A stretch of 64,000 nucleotides of DNA from Bacillus sp. EB106-08-02-XG196 (GTDB lineage: Bacteria > Bacillota > Bacilli > Bacillales > Cytobacillaceae): positions 395,048 through 459,047 of the forward strand of contig NZ_JABWSY010000002.1 in the NCBI RefSeq assembly GCF_013396335.1, given 5' to 3'. Shown one piece after another: positions 26,941 through 36,599 of this stretch (positions are counted from its first letter, which is position 1; each line of letters starts with the position of its first letter). Both the position numbers and the translations under genes were made by a program. Below the pieces are notes generated by a model. It saw nothing but the letters and a program-made list of their open reading frames with translations, searched no databases and was not told the DNA's origin.

Positions 26941-27932
26941 TTCACCTCTTTTAAAGCGAGACCTAAAGATAATAATAGATTAGCCGGTACGCTTCCTGTT
27001 TTACCATTAACATCTACTTCCTGCTGTATTCTCTCAACAGGAATATCAAATCTTTCGTTCATTTCATCAAAAATCGCTTCAAGCATTGGATGGTCACCAT
27101 TTAAAAGAAACTTAGAAACATCCTTTTTTTCGTTTGATAGGGTATAGCGATAAAAATCCACTAGCTTGTTAATTTCATTCAGAATATCTTCAATCTGCAT
27201 TGCTAATTCTTCGGTGTCACCAGTGTATTTAAACACCATTAACCCAGCGGTGTCCTGTTTGATTTCCCATTTCTCGATATCAAAGGGTAGTGGAAATTGT
27301 CGCATAACTAAAGGAACGGTATCTTCAAAAATACACAAGTTAACACTTGTTAAGTCAAACTGGACTGTAAATAAAACTTCGTTTTCTCCAGCTTGACCGA
27401 GTTGATGAAATAAACGATAAAGTGCAAGTGGTGATATATCTGCTGCAATTGGATTTAGCTTCAGACTAGAGAATAACTCTGCATATTCCATTACATATTG
27501 TTCCGGGGCAGCAAACAAAAGGAGATCCTTTGTTTTTCCGTTATTCGCGAGAGGAAAATAATCAAAGACAGGTTCTTCAAAAGGTAAATGAATACTTGAC
27601 CCAAGCTCCAAATACAGATATCCTTTGATTTCATCATCTTGAATATCAGCAGGAATAGAGACTTTACGAATGATTACAAGTGGATCTGGGACAATGAAAC
27701 GAACCTGACGACCTTTTATTTTCCATCCATCAATACACTCTTCGAGTATATTCGCTAATGAATCAATATCAATAATCTTCCCATCGGTTATAACACCCGG
27801 GGGAAGGAAGCGTTCGCACCATTTTTGTGCAGCAGGGGGGTTGTTTTGTTTTAATTCAACAAAACGAACCGAATGGTCATTTACTACCAGGTTAACGATT
27901 CGATTTTTTGATGAAAAGAGGGAAAATGCCAT
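26937..27932 (-). CDS. pilM: PilM-like actin-fold pilus protein
   Basis: Cytoplasmic actin-like ATPase-fold protein that ties the PilN/O complex to the PilB/T motors. 331 aa, with the opening strand pattern RIVNLVVNDHSVRFVELK and DPLVIIRKVSIPADI. The usual PilM phosphate loops are weakly conserved, so I cannot confirm nucleotide binding. Follows the prepilin peptidase gene by 16 bp. Confidence 0.83.
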   Translation of the reverse strand: MAFSLFSSKNRIVNLVVNDHSVRFVELKQNNPPAAQKWCERFLPPGVITDGKIIDIDSLANILEECIDGWKIKGRQVRFIVPDPLVIIRKVSIPADIQDDEIKGYLYLELGSSIHLPFEEPVFDYFPLANNGKTKDLLLFAAPEQYVMEYAELFSSLKLNPIAADISPLALYRLFHQLGQAGENEVLFTVQFDLTSVNLCIFEDTVPLVMRQFPLPFDIEKWEIKQDTAGLMVFKYTGDTEELAMQIEDILNEINKLVDFYRYTLSNEKKDVSKFLLNGDHPMLEAIFDEMNERFDIPVERIQQEVDVNGKTGSVPANLLLSLGLALKEVK

Positions 27933-27948
27933 ATTTAGTACCCCTTAC

Positions 27949-28701
27949 TTAAAAAGCTGAATTAAGAAACTGTATATATAAATCGATGAGTTCCGAACCC
28001 CAATAATAAGCCGTCAATGTTCCGGCTGCAATAAATGGTCCGAACGGAATCGGCTGTTTTCTTTTAATAATTTTAAAAAGAAGTGCCAAACCGCCTATGA
28101 CGGCTCCAAATAATGTAGAAAAAAAGAAGGATAAAAGTACTAGTTTAAAGCCTAACACAAAACCAAGTAATGCATAAAGTTTCACATCTCCGAAGCCCAT
28201 CCCGCCGTTACTTACAAGCGCAATGACGAGCAAGAGGGTAAAGCCAGTAGCAGTGCCTAGAAGGCTGTCCCACCAGGGTGAGAGCGGCCAAAAAATTCGT
28301 TCAAATAAAAAAATCCCTGCAAACCAGATTAAGATCTTATCAGGGATGATCATATAGTGAATATCAGAAACAACAATTATGATAAACATTGAAATTAGTG
28401 TTAATGCTATTACTAATTCTCCGGACCATCCAATTACAAGTGGTGCAGTTGCAAACAAAACGCCAGTCAGTGATTCAAAAAACGGATAGATAGGAGAAAT
28501 CCGCGACTGACAGCCGCGGCATTTCCCTTTTTGAAACAAATATGAAATTACTGGAATAAGTTCTAAAGCTGACAATTGATGTCCACAAGTGGAACATGCA
28601 GATCTTGGTGTTACAATCGATTTCTTTAATGGAACTCTAAGGCCGATCACGTTGAAGAAGGAGCCTAGAACTATACCATAGATAAAAAAAACTAAAATCA
28701 T
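27949..28701 (-). CDS. comC: Type IV prepilin peptidase (PilD/ComC)
   Basis: Membrane aspartic protease that cleaves and methylates prepilins. 250 aa, about seven membrane helices. Zinc-binding cysteine pairs CSTCGHQ and CRGCQSR lie at about 35-65. The two catalytic aspartates are seen in SDIHYMIIPD and GMGFGDVKLYALLG. It takes the position of comC (between spoIIB and folC in B. subtilis) but is embedded in a full pilus operon. The ATG overlaps the pilin stop by one base (TAATG). Confidence 0.94.
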   Translation of the reverse strand: MILVFFIYGIVLGSFFNVIGLRVPLKKSIVTPRSACSTCGHQLSALELIPVISYLFQKGKCRGCQSRISPIYPFFESLTGVLFATAPLVIGWSGELVIALTLISMFIIIVVSDIHYMIIPDKILIWFAGIFLFERIFWPLSPWWDSLLGTATGFTLLLVIALVSNGGMGFGDVKLYALLGFVLGFKLVLLSFFFSTLFGAVIGGLALLFKIIKRKQPIPFGPFIAAGTLTAYYWGSELIDLYIQFLNSAF

Positions 28702-29180
28702 TAGTTAGTGTATTCTATCAATTCTTTTTCTGTTGCTTTGCCGTCTGCTACAGCACCCACACCTGCACCTGGTTTGTCTACTAAAGCAACCGACTTATGA
28801 GTTGATAATGTATATGTGTACTTACCTGATGAAGCAGTATGCGTAACATTAACAACAAAGGTTTCATCTTCAACACGATCTAGGTAATCATTTAATGGTA
28901 CGTTAGTGCCAGTTCCAGTAGTAGCATCCAATGCACCAGTTCCATTCATATTCAATGTTAAAGTAGTAGCATTAGGATGTTCCGCAACATAAAGCTTAGC
29001 AGCATTAATAATTTGCAGACCTTCTTGCACTTGAGCTTTCTGTTCTGATTTTTTGATTACATTCCCAATGGCAGGAATTGCAATTGCAGCAATAATCCCT
29101 AAAATAACGATAACTGCTAGTAATTCGATTAATGTAAAACCTTTTTGTTCTTTAAGTTTTGAACCTAATTTTTTTAACAT
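28701..29180 (-). CDS. pilA: Major type IV pilin
   Basis: 159-aa prepilin. The leader MLKKLGSKLKEQKG is followed by the class III cleavage motif G|FTLIEL, with Glu at +5 and a 22-residue hydrophobic helix. The rest is a small head ending in an Asn-rich tail, with no cysteines. AGAAGGAGATG precedes the ATG. Located between pilC and pilD, with a 140-bp upstream gap that may hold an extra promoter or processing site for high expression. Confidence 0.9.
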   Translation of the reverse strand: MLKKLGSKLKEQKGFTLIELLAVIVILGIIAAIAIPAIGNVIKKSEQKAQVQEGLQIINAAKLYVAEHPNATTLTLNMNGTGALDATTGTGTNVPLNDYLDRVEDETFVVNVTHTASSGKYTYTLSTHKSVALVDKPGAGVGAVADGKATEKELIEYTN

Positions 29181-29320
29181 TTTACATCTCCTTCTGGTTC
29201 TATGAACCTAGTAATATTTCTCTATGAGTATACAATAAATGTAAGCTGATGGAAAGAGAATTTTATCGCATTTTGTCTTGATTTTGACATATTTGTAATA
29301 TTTACTAGTATTTTGTTACA

Positions 29321-30526
29321 TTAACTCATTTGGTCAAACATTGAGAACATTGGCATCATAATTGATAGGACAATGACTCCGACTACACCAGCTAGAAATA
29401 CAATCATAATGGGTTCTATCAAGGACTTAAGTCGGTCAGTGCCTTGATCAACTTCTTTCTCATAGAACTCAGCAATCTTCGATAGCATCGCATCCAAAGC
29501 ACCAGTTCCTTCACCAATCGAAATCATTTGCGTTACAAGTGGTGGGAATGCCCAATGGTTCATCATTGGTTCTGTCATTGAGCGACCTTTCTCAAGAGAA
29601 TTTCTGGATTCTCGGATTACTCTGGCAATCACTTCATTTTCTACAACTTTTTCAACAATCGACATTGCTTGCAGTATAGGTACAGAACTTGAGAATAGAG
29701 AACTAAGCGTCCTCATCATTCGAGCCAGTGCAGCTTTTTGAAGCATATTCCCAAAAATCGGCATTCTTAAGAGAAAATAATCTAAATAATATTTTGTTTT
29801 TTTATTTTTCTTCATATACATAATCGCGAACACAAACCCAAATACGATAAGCAGTATCATCCACCAGAATGATTGCATAAACCCACTAGCATTTAGGACA
29901 AATTTCGTAATCCCGGGAAGCTCAGCCCCCATATCCTCAAACATTGTTACAAATGTAGGTACAACCCCAACTAGTAAGAAGATAACAGCACCAATCGCTA
30001 GAATCCCGATAACTGCAGGGTACGTCAAGGCAGACTTCACCTTTGACACTGTATCATGCTGTTTTTCAAAATCATCCGCTAGTTTTTCTAGTGTTTCATC
30101 CATGTTTCCCGCGACTTCGCCAGCTTTTACCATGTTAATAAACATCGAGTTGAAAATCTTTTTATGTTTTGCAACTGACTCTGAATAAGGATTTCCTTCT
30201 CGTAGATCCTGTTCAACAGCTTGTAATGCCTTTTTCAGGGCTTTACTTTCTGTTTGAACTGCGAGAATCCCTGTGGCCTCAACAACGGTTACTCCTGCTT
30301 TTATTAAAGTCGCAAATTGCCTCAAATAGATGACAAAATGCTGTAGCTTAACGGGATTTCCAATGGTTAATTCCATGGTCATAAGGGTTTCAGGTACTTC
30401 GGTCATTTCAATGACTCGGATTCCATCTTCTTTTAGTTTAGCCATTGCCTCTCTTCTAGAAGAAGCCGTTACAGTTCCCTCTTTTTTCCCTCGTTTGTCG
30501 CGTCCTGAGTATTTAAATCTAGCCAT
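29321..30526 (-). CDS. pilC: Type II secretion/pilus platform protein PilC
   Basis: Polytopic inner-membrane platform on which PilB and PilT act. 401 aa with the N-terminal MARFKYSGRDKRGKKEGTV, two T2SSF domains (about 68-190 and 270-393) and three or four membrane helices. Its start lies inside the last codons of pilT (8-bp overlap). Confidence 0.95.
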   Translation of the reverse strand: MARFKYSGRDKRGKKEGTVTASSRREAMAKLKEDGIRVIEMTEVPETLMTMELTIGNPVKLQHFVIYLRQFATLIKAGVTVVEATGILAVQTESKALKKALQAVEQDLREGNPYSESVAKHKKIFNSMFINMVKAGEVAGNMDETLEKLADDFEKQHDTVSKVKSALTYPAVIGILAIGAVIFLLVGVVPTFVTMFEDMGAELPGITKFVLNASGFMQSFWWMILLIVFGFVFAIMYMKKNKKTKYYLDYFLLRMPIFGNMLQKAALARMMRTLSSLFSSSVPILQAMSIVEKVVENEVIARVIRESRNSLEKGRSMTEPMMNHWAFPPLVTQMISIGEGTGALDAMLSKIAEFYEKEVDQGTDRLKSLIEPIMIVFLAGVVGVIVLSIMMPMFSMFDQMS

Positions 30527-31568
30527 CCAGCATCATCTTTTCTTGTAGATATTTGGTTGCAGCTTCTTTTTGAATAAGATTTCGTTCGATCAAATCTCTT
30601 ATACTCATTTCAAGTGTATGCATTCCTTGCGCACGCGACGTTTGCATTGTACTTTGAATCTGATGGATTTTTTCATTTCGTATTAAGTTTGCAATTGCCG
30701 GGTTATTTACCAAAACTTCCGTAGCGGCTTTTCTCCCTTTTTTATCAAGAGTAGGGAATAAACGCTGTGAGATAACCCCTACTAAAACAGATGCTAACTG
30801 TACCCGAATTTGCGGCTGTTGTGCTGGTGGAAATACGTCTATAATCCGGTTAATGGTTGATGGAGCACTGGATGTATGAAGTGTCCCTAATACAAGGTGA
30901 CCTGTCTCAGCAGCCGTAATCGCAATTCCAATCGTTTCTAAATCACGCATTTCCCCAACTAGAATAATGTCTGGGTCTTGACGAAGTGCACCTTTTAAAC
31001 CATTTGCATAGGATTTCGTGTCAAAGCCAACTTCTCGCTGGTCAATAATCGAATTTCCATGCTTGTGCAGGTATTCGATAGGGTCTTCTAATGTAACAAT
31101 ATGCTTTCGCATCGTCCGGTTTACATAGTCTATCATCGAAGCAAGTGTGGTTGATTTACCACTACCTGTCGGACCAGTGACCAGAATTAACCCTTGTGGT
31201 TTCTCGCAAAGTTCTGGGATAATTTTTGGCAAATCTAGTTCTTCGATGGTGGGAGTTTTAGAAGCAACTACCCTTAGTGCTAATGACACGCTTTTCCGTT
31301 GGTGATAGGCGTTAACACGGAAACGCGACACACCTGGAATACCATATGAGTAATCAAGTTCCCCTTTTTCCTTAAATAAATCATACATATTTTCCGGTAT
31401 GGTTATTTTCGCGATTTCTTCTGTGTCTGCAGGAAGTAATATATCCTTCCCATAGCGTTTAATATCCCCATTTATACGAAAGATGGGCGGAACGCCAACG
31501 GTAAGATGGATGTCGGATGCCTTAAATTCTAACGCCGCCCTTAAGATATTTTCTATTTTTTCTCTCAT
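30519..31568 (-). CDS. pilT: Twitching motility ATPase PilT
   Basis: Retraction motor. 349 aa, with Walker A GPTGSGKSTT (about 131), Asp box, Walker B ILVGEMRDLETI and the His box HLVLGTLHTSSA. The C-terminal AIRNLIRE-type retraction motif is present as ANLIRNEKIHQIQS. A PilT indicates dynamic, retractile pili rather than a pure competence pseudopilus. 12 bp downstream of pilB. Confidence 0.95.
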   Translation of the reverse strand: MREKIENILRAALEFKASDIHLTVGVPPIFRINGDIKRYGKDILLPADTEEIAKITIPENMYDLFKEKGELDYSYGIPGVSRFRVNAYHQRKSVSLALRVVASKTPTIEELDLPKIIPELCEKPQGLILVTGPTGSGKSTTLASMIDYVNRTMRKHIVTLEDPIEYLHKHGNSIIDQREVGFDTKSYANGLKGALRQDPDIILVGEMRDLETIGIAITAAETGHLVLGTLHTSSAPSTINRIIDVFPPAQQPQIRVQLASVLVGVISQRLFPTLDKKGRKAATEVLVNNPAIANLIRNEKIHQIQSTMQTSRAQGMHTLEMSIRDLIERNLIQKEAATKYLQEKMMLDG

Positions 31569-31580
31569 AATTTTTGTCTC

Positions 31581-33242
31581 CTACTCCAAGATGGCTACAC
31601 GCAATACTTCTTCCGTTGTAGTTAGACCTTGTTTAACCTTTAATAATCCATCGTCAATCAAGAAGATGGTTTTATTTTTTACTGCATGTTCCTTTAATTT
31701 ATGAGTTGTATCTTCATTCATAATAACCCTGCGCATATCATCATTCAGGACGAGTACTTCATGAAGGGCAACTCTTCCCTTATAACCTGTCATATTACAA
31801 GATTGACAGCCTTTACCACGCGTGATTTTTTCAATCTTCATTCCCCGGCGGGCAAATATATCGATTTCACGCTTGGTAGCTTCTTGAACCTCTGCACAAT
31901 CACGGCATACCTTACGAACTAACCGTTGTGCAACGATACCCGTTAAGGAGGAAGCAATTAAAAACGGTTCAACCCCCATATCAATTAACCTCGTGATTGT
32001 ACCTAATGAGTCATTGGTATGAAGTGTACTTAACACTAAGTGACCAGTCAAAGAAGCACGTACGGCTATTTCTGCAGTCTCTTTATCACGAATCTCTCCG
32101 ACCATAATAATATTGGGATCTTGCCGAAGAATCGAACGTAAACCAGCAGCAAAGGTCATCCCAACATTCGTGTTTACCTGAATTTGATTAATTCCTTCTA
32201 ACTGATATTCAACTGGGTCCTCAATCGTAATGATGTTTACTTGTTCACTGTTTAAACGATTCAAAGCGGCGTAAAGGGTGGACGATTTACCAGAACCCGT
32301 TGGACCTGTAATCAAGACAATCCCCGTAGGCTGTTCGATCATTTCTGAGAATCTTTTAAGATTTAAAGCATTGAAACCAATCTTATTTAAGTCATTTAGG
32401 GCCGCTCCCATATCTAATATCCGCATAACTATTTTCTCGCCGTAAACCGTCGGCAGGGTTGAAACACGAAGATCAATGGGATGGAACTCCAAATTTATTT
32501 TAATGCGGCCATCCTGGGGAATACGGTGTTCCGTTATATCAAGATTGGACATAATCTTAACCCTTGCGGTTAACACACTTCTCATATGCCTTGGCAATAC
32601 ACGTTCCACTCGAAGTACCCCATCTACACGATACCGAACTACTACTTTTGTTTCCTGTGGGTCAATATGAATATCACTAGCCTTTTGGATAACGGCATTC
32701 GTAAGAATCTGGTTTACTAGACGCACAATCGGTGAATCGAGGTCATTAATATCATCGTCACGGCCTCGATCACTTGGTGAAAGCTCATCAAACAGTTCTT
32801 CAAGACCTTCGTCGACATTGTAATATTTATTAATTGCCCTTAAGATACCCTCTTTTGTTGCAATGGCGGTTTCGATTTGGAATCCTGTTGAAAGACGGAG
32901 GTCATCGATGACGATGAAATCCATTGGATCAACCATGGCAACATATAGTCTATTGCCTTCTTTTTTTAAAGGAATAATCAAATTACGCCTTGCGGTTTCT
33001 TTTGATACTAGTGAAAAAAGATTCGTATCAAATGGATAATGCATTAGGTTGATATTTGGAATTCCTAATTGAACCTCTAATACCTCAGCAAGCTGCTGAT
33101 CTGTAATATAACCCCTTTGCAGAAGTGCATCCCCTATTTTTTGATTTGGTGCCTTTTCATCTAATGTTGATTGAAGCTGCTCAGGGGTAATTAACCCTTC
33201 TTCAATTAATAAATCTCCTAGTCGTCTGCGTGTTTGTTTCAT
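31581..33242 (-). CDS. pilB: Pilus extension ATPase PilB with MshEN-type N-terminal domain
   Basis: Extension motor. 553 aa, with Walker A GPTGSGKSSTLYAAL (about 313), Walker B IIMVGEIRDKET and a zinc-binding cysteine set CRDC … CQSC near 450-490. Residues 7-30 and 35-58 are two copies of the 24-residue MshEN pattern RLGxx(LVI)2xxG … LxxxLxxQ (RLGDLLIEEGLITPEQLQST; KIGDALLQRG). In MshE this pattern binds c-di-GMP. Here the first copy ends in Lys rather than Gln and the second begins with Lys-Ile. A c-di-GMP cyclase gene lies 4.7 kb away. Confidence 0.94.
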   Translation of the reverse strand: MKQTRRRLGDLLIEEGLITPEQLQSTLDEKAPNQKIGDALLQRGYITDQQLAEVLEVQLGIPNINLMHYPFDTNLFSLVSKETARRNLIIPLKKEGNRLYVAMVDPMDFIVIDDLRLSTGFQIETAIATKEGILRAINKYYNVDEGLEELFDELSPSDRGRDDDINDLDSPIVRLVNQILTNAVIQKASDIHIDPQETKVVVRYRVDGVLRVERVLPRHMRSVLTARVKIMSNLDITEHRIPQDGRIKINLEFHPIDLRVSTLPTVYGEKIVMRILDMGAALNDLNKIGFNALNLKRFSEMIEQPTGIVLITGPTGSGKSSTLYAALNRLNSEQVNIITIEDPVEYQLEGINQIQVNTNVGMTFAAGLRSILRQDPNIIMVGEIRDKETAEIAVRASLTGHLVLSTLHTNDSLGTITRLIDMGVEPFLIASSLTGIVAQRLVRKVCRDCAEVQEATKREIDIFARRGMKIEKITRGKGCQSCNMTGYKGRVALHEVLVLNDDMRRVIMNEDTTHKLKEHAVKNKTIFLIDDGLLKVKQGLTTTEEVLRVAILE

Positions 33243-33260
33243 TTATTATCACTACTTAGA

Positions 33261-34556
33261 TTATTTTGGTTGCTCATTTGGTTTCCCCCAAAGGTCATCA
33301 TCCGAATCTTGATCAATTTTCGCAGGTGGTGTTGGTGGATTTCCCGTAGAATCACCTTCATTTGCTGTAGCAGGTGTTTCGGTAGTAGCTGCCCCTTGTG
33401 TCCCTATTAAACCATGTACTTCAACACGGTAAACAGGTGGGTAGTAGTCCTCAAATAAAAATTCACTGTTTATCAATTGTACCCCTTGATAAGTTTCTCG
33501 ATAAATTTTTACGATTTGCCCATCTCCACCAATAGCTAGGACCTTTATTTTTCCTGGTAGAAGTAATGGACTATATTGAACAATAGTTTTGGGCTTTAGT
33601 TGCTGAGCCTCTTTTTTGCTAATTTTATAATCGTAAAGGAACTTTTCTCCCTTAAGCGTAACGATTAGATCTTTATTATCTAATTTAAGTTCTACGGTAT
33701 AAGGTGTTGTATTTGGATTAACGATAATGAAATCTGCACCAGTAGCTGCATTTACCTTCGCTTCAAATCCAACAGCTGAATAATTGGGAAGCGCACTACT
33801 AATATTTCTTTCAACAATCTTAAAATTCGTTGGTAAAATCGTCTGATAGATACCAGTTGCAATCACATTTAATGAAGAAGAACTTTCAAGCTTCTGTAGC
33901 TTTGCAAATTCAAGTAAGGAGAAATCAGCACCATCAGAAATTTGTATTTCAGGATTTGCAGTAACCAATGAAACCAAATCATTCGGAACTTCTGTTAACT
34001 TCACAATAGCTGTACTTATGACATTATCTTTTTTACTAGCTTCAGCAATAAGATAATCCTTATTCAAATTAAATTTATAAGAGCCTGTTTCAAGCTTTGC
34101 AGCTGTATTTTGCAGGTCTGTAATTAACTTAGATATTTCGATTCCTTTTAAGTCAATCTGTGGAAATTGTAATTGGATTTGATCCTCAACGGGCATTAAT
34201 TCAATTGTCATCGAAACTATATTCGATTGTCCGTCCTTAATTGAATAGACTGATTGAGTTGCATCAAACCTAAAAAGGTTACTATCGAATGGTACAACTT
34301 TTTCACTATATTGCAGTTCAAACTTTGTATTTTTCACCCATTCCACATACTTCTCCTCTAACAAAGCAATCGTTTCACTTTCTGTTTTACCAGAAATATC
34401 TATCGAACCAACCATTGTCCCTTCTGAGTACATACCGGCAGAAGAATTCGTTATATTTTCGAATGCTTTGGCTCCAAAATGGGAAGAACTAAAAATAACA
34501 CCTGCGCTTAAAAAAAGTACAACAAATAATTTAATGAATGGTTGATGCTTGTTCAA
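33261..34556 (-). CDS. Secreted VanW-like protein of the pilus operon
   Basis: 431 aa. N-terminal signal sequence or membrane anchor (about 9-29). A VanW-type N-terminal module follows (VGSIDISGKTESETIALLEE), then a degenerate VanW-like core (IYQTILPTNFKIVERNIS … VNAATGADFIIVNP). After that comes a G5-like strand region with KVLAIGGDGQIVKIYRETYQG. The tail is low-complexity Thr/Pro/Asp. The start is TTG 34556 after AAGTGGGG. It sits just upstream of pilB in the same direction, so a role in passing pili through the wall is plausible but unproved. Confidence 0.65.
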   Translation of the reverse strand: MNKHQPFIKLFVVLFLSAGVIFSSSHFGAKAFENITNSSAGMYSEGTMVGSIDISGKTESETIALLEEKYVEWVKNTKFELQYSEKVVPFDSNLFRFDATQSVYSIKDGQSNIVSMTIELMPVEDQIQLQFPQIDLKGIEISKLITDLQNTAAKLETGSYKFNLNKDYLIAEASKKDNVISTAIVKLTEVPNDLVSLVTANPEIQISDGADFSLLEFAKLQKLESSSSLNVIATGIYQTILPTNFKIVERNISSALPNYSAVGFEAKVNAATGADFIIVNPNTTPYTVELKLDNKDLIVTLKGEKFLYDYKISKKEAQQLKPKTIVQYSPLLLPGKIKVLAIGGDGQIVKIYRETYQGVQLINSEFLFEDYYPPVYRVEVHGLIGTQGAATTETPATANEGDSTGNPPTPPAKIDQDSDDDLWGKPNEQPK

Positions 34557-34575
34557 AATTTATGCCCCACTTCTT

Positions 34576-35358
34576 TTAAGTTATTTTTTGTAATTCGAGT
34601 ACTTTCATTGGTTTACTTTCATCATTGTCAGTTGCTCTTGCTGCCGTAGCCTCTTTATCAGCAAGTAATTCCTCTAATTCAAAATCTTCTAAGTGAGATT
34701 CCTCATTGATGCTTTTTTCTTCATCGTCTACCAAGGTTAATTCTGCAAGCTCATCCAGCCAGCCTTCCTCATCAAGTGAATCTACTTCTTCCTCGTTGAT
34801 TTCTACTGTCTCTTGATTACTTTCCTCTAGTAAACTTTCAATATCCGATAAGTAACCAACTTCAATTTCGCCATCCTCTAAGTCTTCCTCCGGATCACGT
34901 TCTATCTCTCGGTCTTGTAAAAAGGAAATGTCTTCTTCAAATGATTCAGTAGAAAAAGCATCTTCCTCTTGTTTAATTACAGATGAAGAAGCAGTGATTT
35001 CTAGTTCAGACAAATCCATTAATTCTAGGTCAGAAGTTTTCTCTGGTTGCTTTGTTAAAATAAATGAAGCGTCACTATCCGGAATTTCATTCTGTTCTAT
35101 AAACTGCTCTTTCGTCATATAGATAACTTTTCCTAATCGACTATCCATTAAATAGGCTGCAAAAAAGGAGAGTGCGAGTAAAATCAATAACGTTTGCCAG
35201 AGAGGAATAATTACAACTGCTCCAAGTCCACCCAATGCTAACAAGCCACTAGATACAACAACGACAAACTTTCCTTTTGTCGTATACCCAAGTGGTAATA
35301 AAAAATGAATCAAGAACATCAATAGCATTGAACCTAATACCCAAATAACTGTTAGCAT
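34576..35358 (-). CDS. Membrane protein with long acidic cytoplasmic-type tail
   Basis: I do not recognise a family. 260 aa, with three membrane helices in residues 1-70, then about 190 residues very rich in Glu/Asp/Ser/Leu (for example EEDLEDGEIEVGYLSDIESL) and predicted mostly disordered. ATG after AGGGATG. First gene of the pilus operon, 19 bp before the VanW-like gene, divergent from the minor pilin genes. It may be an adaptor of the pilus machine. Confidence 0.7.
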   Translation of the reverse strand: MLTVIWVLGSMLLMFLIHFLLPLGYTTKGKFVVVVSSGLLALGGLGAVVIIPLWQTLLILLALSFFAAYLMDSRLGKVIYMTKEQFIEQNEIPDSDASFILTKQPEKTSDLELMDLSELEITASSSVIKQEEDAFSTESFEEDISFLQDREIERDPEEDLEDGEIEVGYLSDIESLLEESNQETVEINEEEVDSLDEEGWLDELAELTLVDDEEKSINEESHLEDFELEELLADKEATAARATDNDESKPMKVLELQKIT

Positions 35359-35623
35359 TCATTCACATCCCTTTAACTAGTTCATATATACTATAAAATT
35401 ACATATTATTACAAAAAATTATCTTTTTTATCATCAAAAACTAAATTTAGACAAATTTCGTCTACTAGATATTGTATAATACTTTTGGATAGTTTAAAAG
35501 AAGCTGGAAAACATTTATAGGTATATGTTACTGAAATTTGTTATTTTTTGTCTAAATAATTTGTTAAAATGTATCTATGAAAATAGAAATATAATATTTT
35601 CTGCCCAGAAGGGAATGAATTTC

Positions 35624-36142
35624 ATGAATATGATAAAGAGTGAAGAAGGTGTTACCTTAGTAGAGGTTCTTGTATCAATTACTCTTTTGTCAATTGTTCT
35701 AATTACACTAATGAACATTTTTCCACAAATGGGAATGATGAATAAATATAACGAGGATAAAGCTCAGGCAATTAATACAGCGAAAGAAATTCTTATCGAT
35801 TGGCAGGATGCAGACGAATTAAAGGAGTTTATTAAGGAAAATCGTACTTCTGGGTTCACACCAATAGCTGGAAATACCAAAGTTGCTTATACCAATTTTT
35901 CTTATGATACGGAAGATGATGGCTATTACTATTTTGTAACAACTAAAGATCACTATGAGGTCCATATTAAAATAAAGAAGGCTCCAAAAATAGACTCAAG
36001 TTCAGGACAAGTAAATCAAATTACTGTACAACTATTAAATGAAAAAGGAAATGTTGTAGGTGAAACCTATGGTTATATAAAAAGAATGGGAGGGGATGAG
36101 GCTGTTGCGACAGAAGTTACTACTACAACCACAACCGAATGA
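35624..36142 (+). CDS. Minor pilin-like protein 1
   Basis: 172 aa from ATG 35624, with GAAGGGA nine bases upstream; more upstream in-frame codons lack a ribosome site. The class III prepilin motif SEEG|VTLVEV with Glu at +5 is followed by a hydrophobic helix. The head has a Thr-rich tail (VTTTTTTE). First of three overlapping pilin-like genes divergent from the motor genes; probably a tip or priming pilin. Confidence 0.8.
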   Translation: MNMIKSEEGVTLVEVLVSITLLSIVLITLMNIFPQMGMMNKYNEDKAQAINTAKEILIDWQDADELKEFIKENRTSGFTPIAGNTKVAYTNFSYDTEDDGYYYFVTTKDHYEVHIKIKKAPKIDSSSGQVNQITVQLLNEKGNVVGETYGYIKRMGGDEAVATEVTTTTTTE

Positions 36143-36599
36143 ACGCGGTCTAACATTAGTTGAAGCTTTAGTTACTCTTACCTTACTTTCAATCATCGGT
36201 ATTATTATTTGGAGCATTTTCTTTCAAGGCTATACATTTTCACAAAAAGCAATTTCAAAAAACTTTATGCATCAAGAAACCAACATTTTAGTTGCAGAGC
36301 TGACCAATCTTCACCGTACTACTGAACAATATGAAATTACAAATACTGATTCTAATTGTACGATTACTGTAAAATATATAAGCAAAAACGATATAACAAA
36401 TACAGAAAAAACAAAGGTATTCAGCCATTCAAACATGTGCTTTAAGTTTGAAAATGCGGTGACTAACCCAGTAAAACCAAATGAAGGAAACCTACGCTTA
36501 GAGTTAATCACTAACGATAAAAATATTCCTGAAAATAAAATTGCGTTAGATACGTTCCTCTATCGCATGAAAGGCAAGGGTGCGGATTATGGAGGTTAA
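36105..36599 (+). CDS. Minor pilin-like protein 2
   Basis: About 164 aa. Prepilin motif NERG|LTLVEA with Glu +5 and a hydrophobic helix to about residue 40. An ATG at 36096 directly touches GGGAGGGG, so TTG 36105 (9-nt spacing) is the better start. Overlaps the previous gene in another frame by about 38 bp. Two cysteines (NCTIT, NMCFK) could form a disulfide in the head. Confidence 0.75.
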   Translation: MRQKLLLQPQPNERGLTLVEALVTLTLLSIIGIIIWSIFFQGYTFSQKAISKNFMHQETNILVAELTNLHRTTEQYEITNTDSNCTITVKYISKNDITNTEKTKVFSHSNMCFKFENAVTNPVKPNEGNLRLELITNDKNIPENKIALDTFLYRMKGKGADYGG

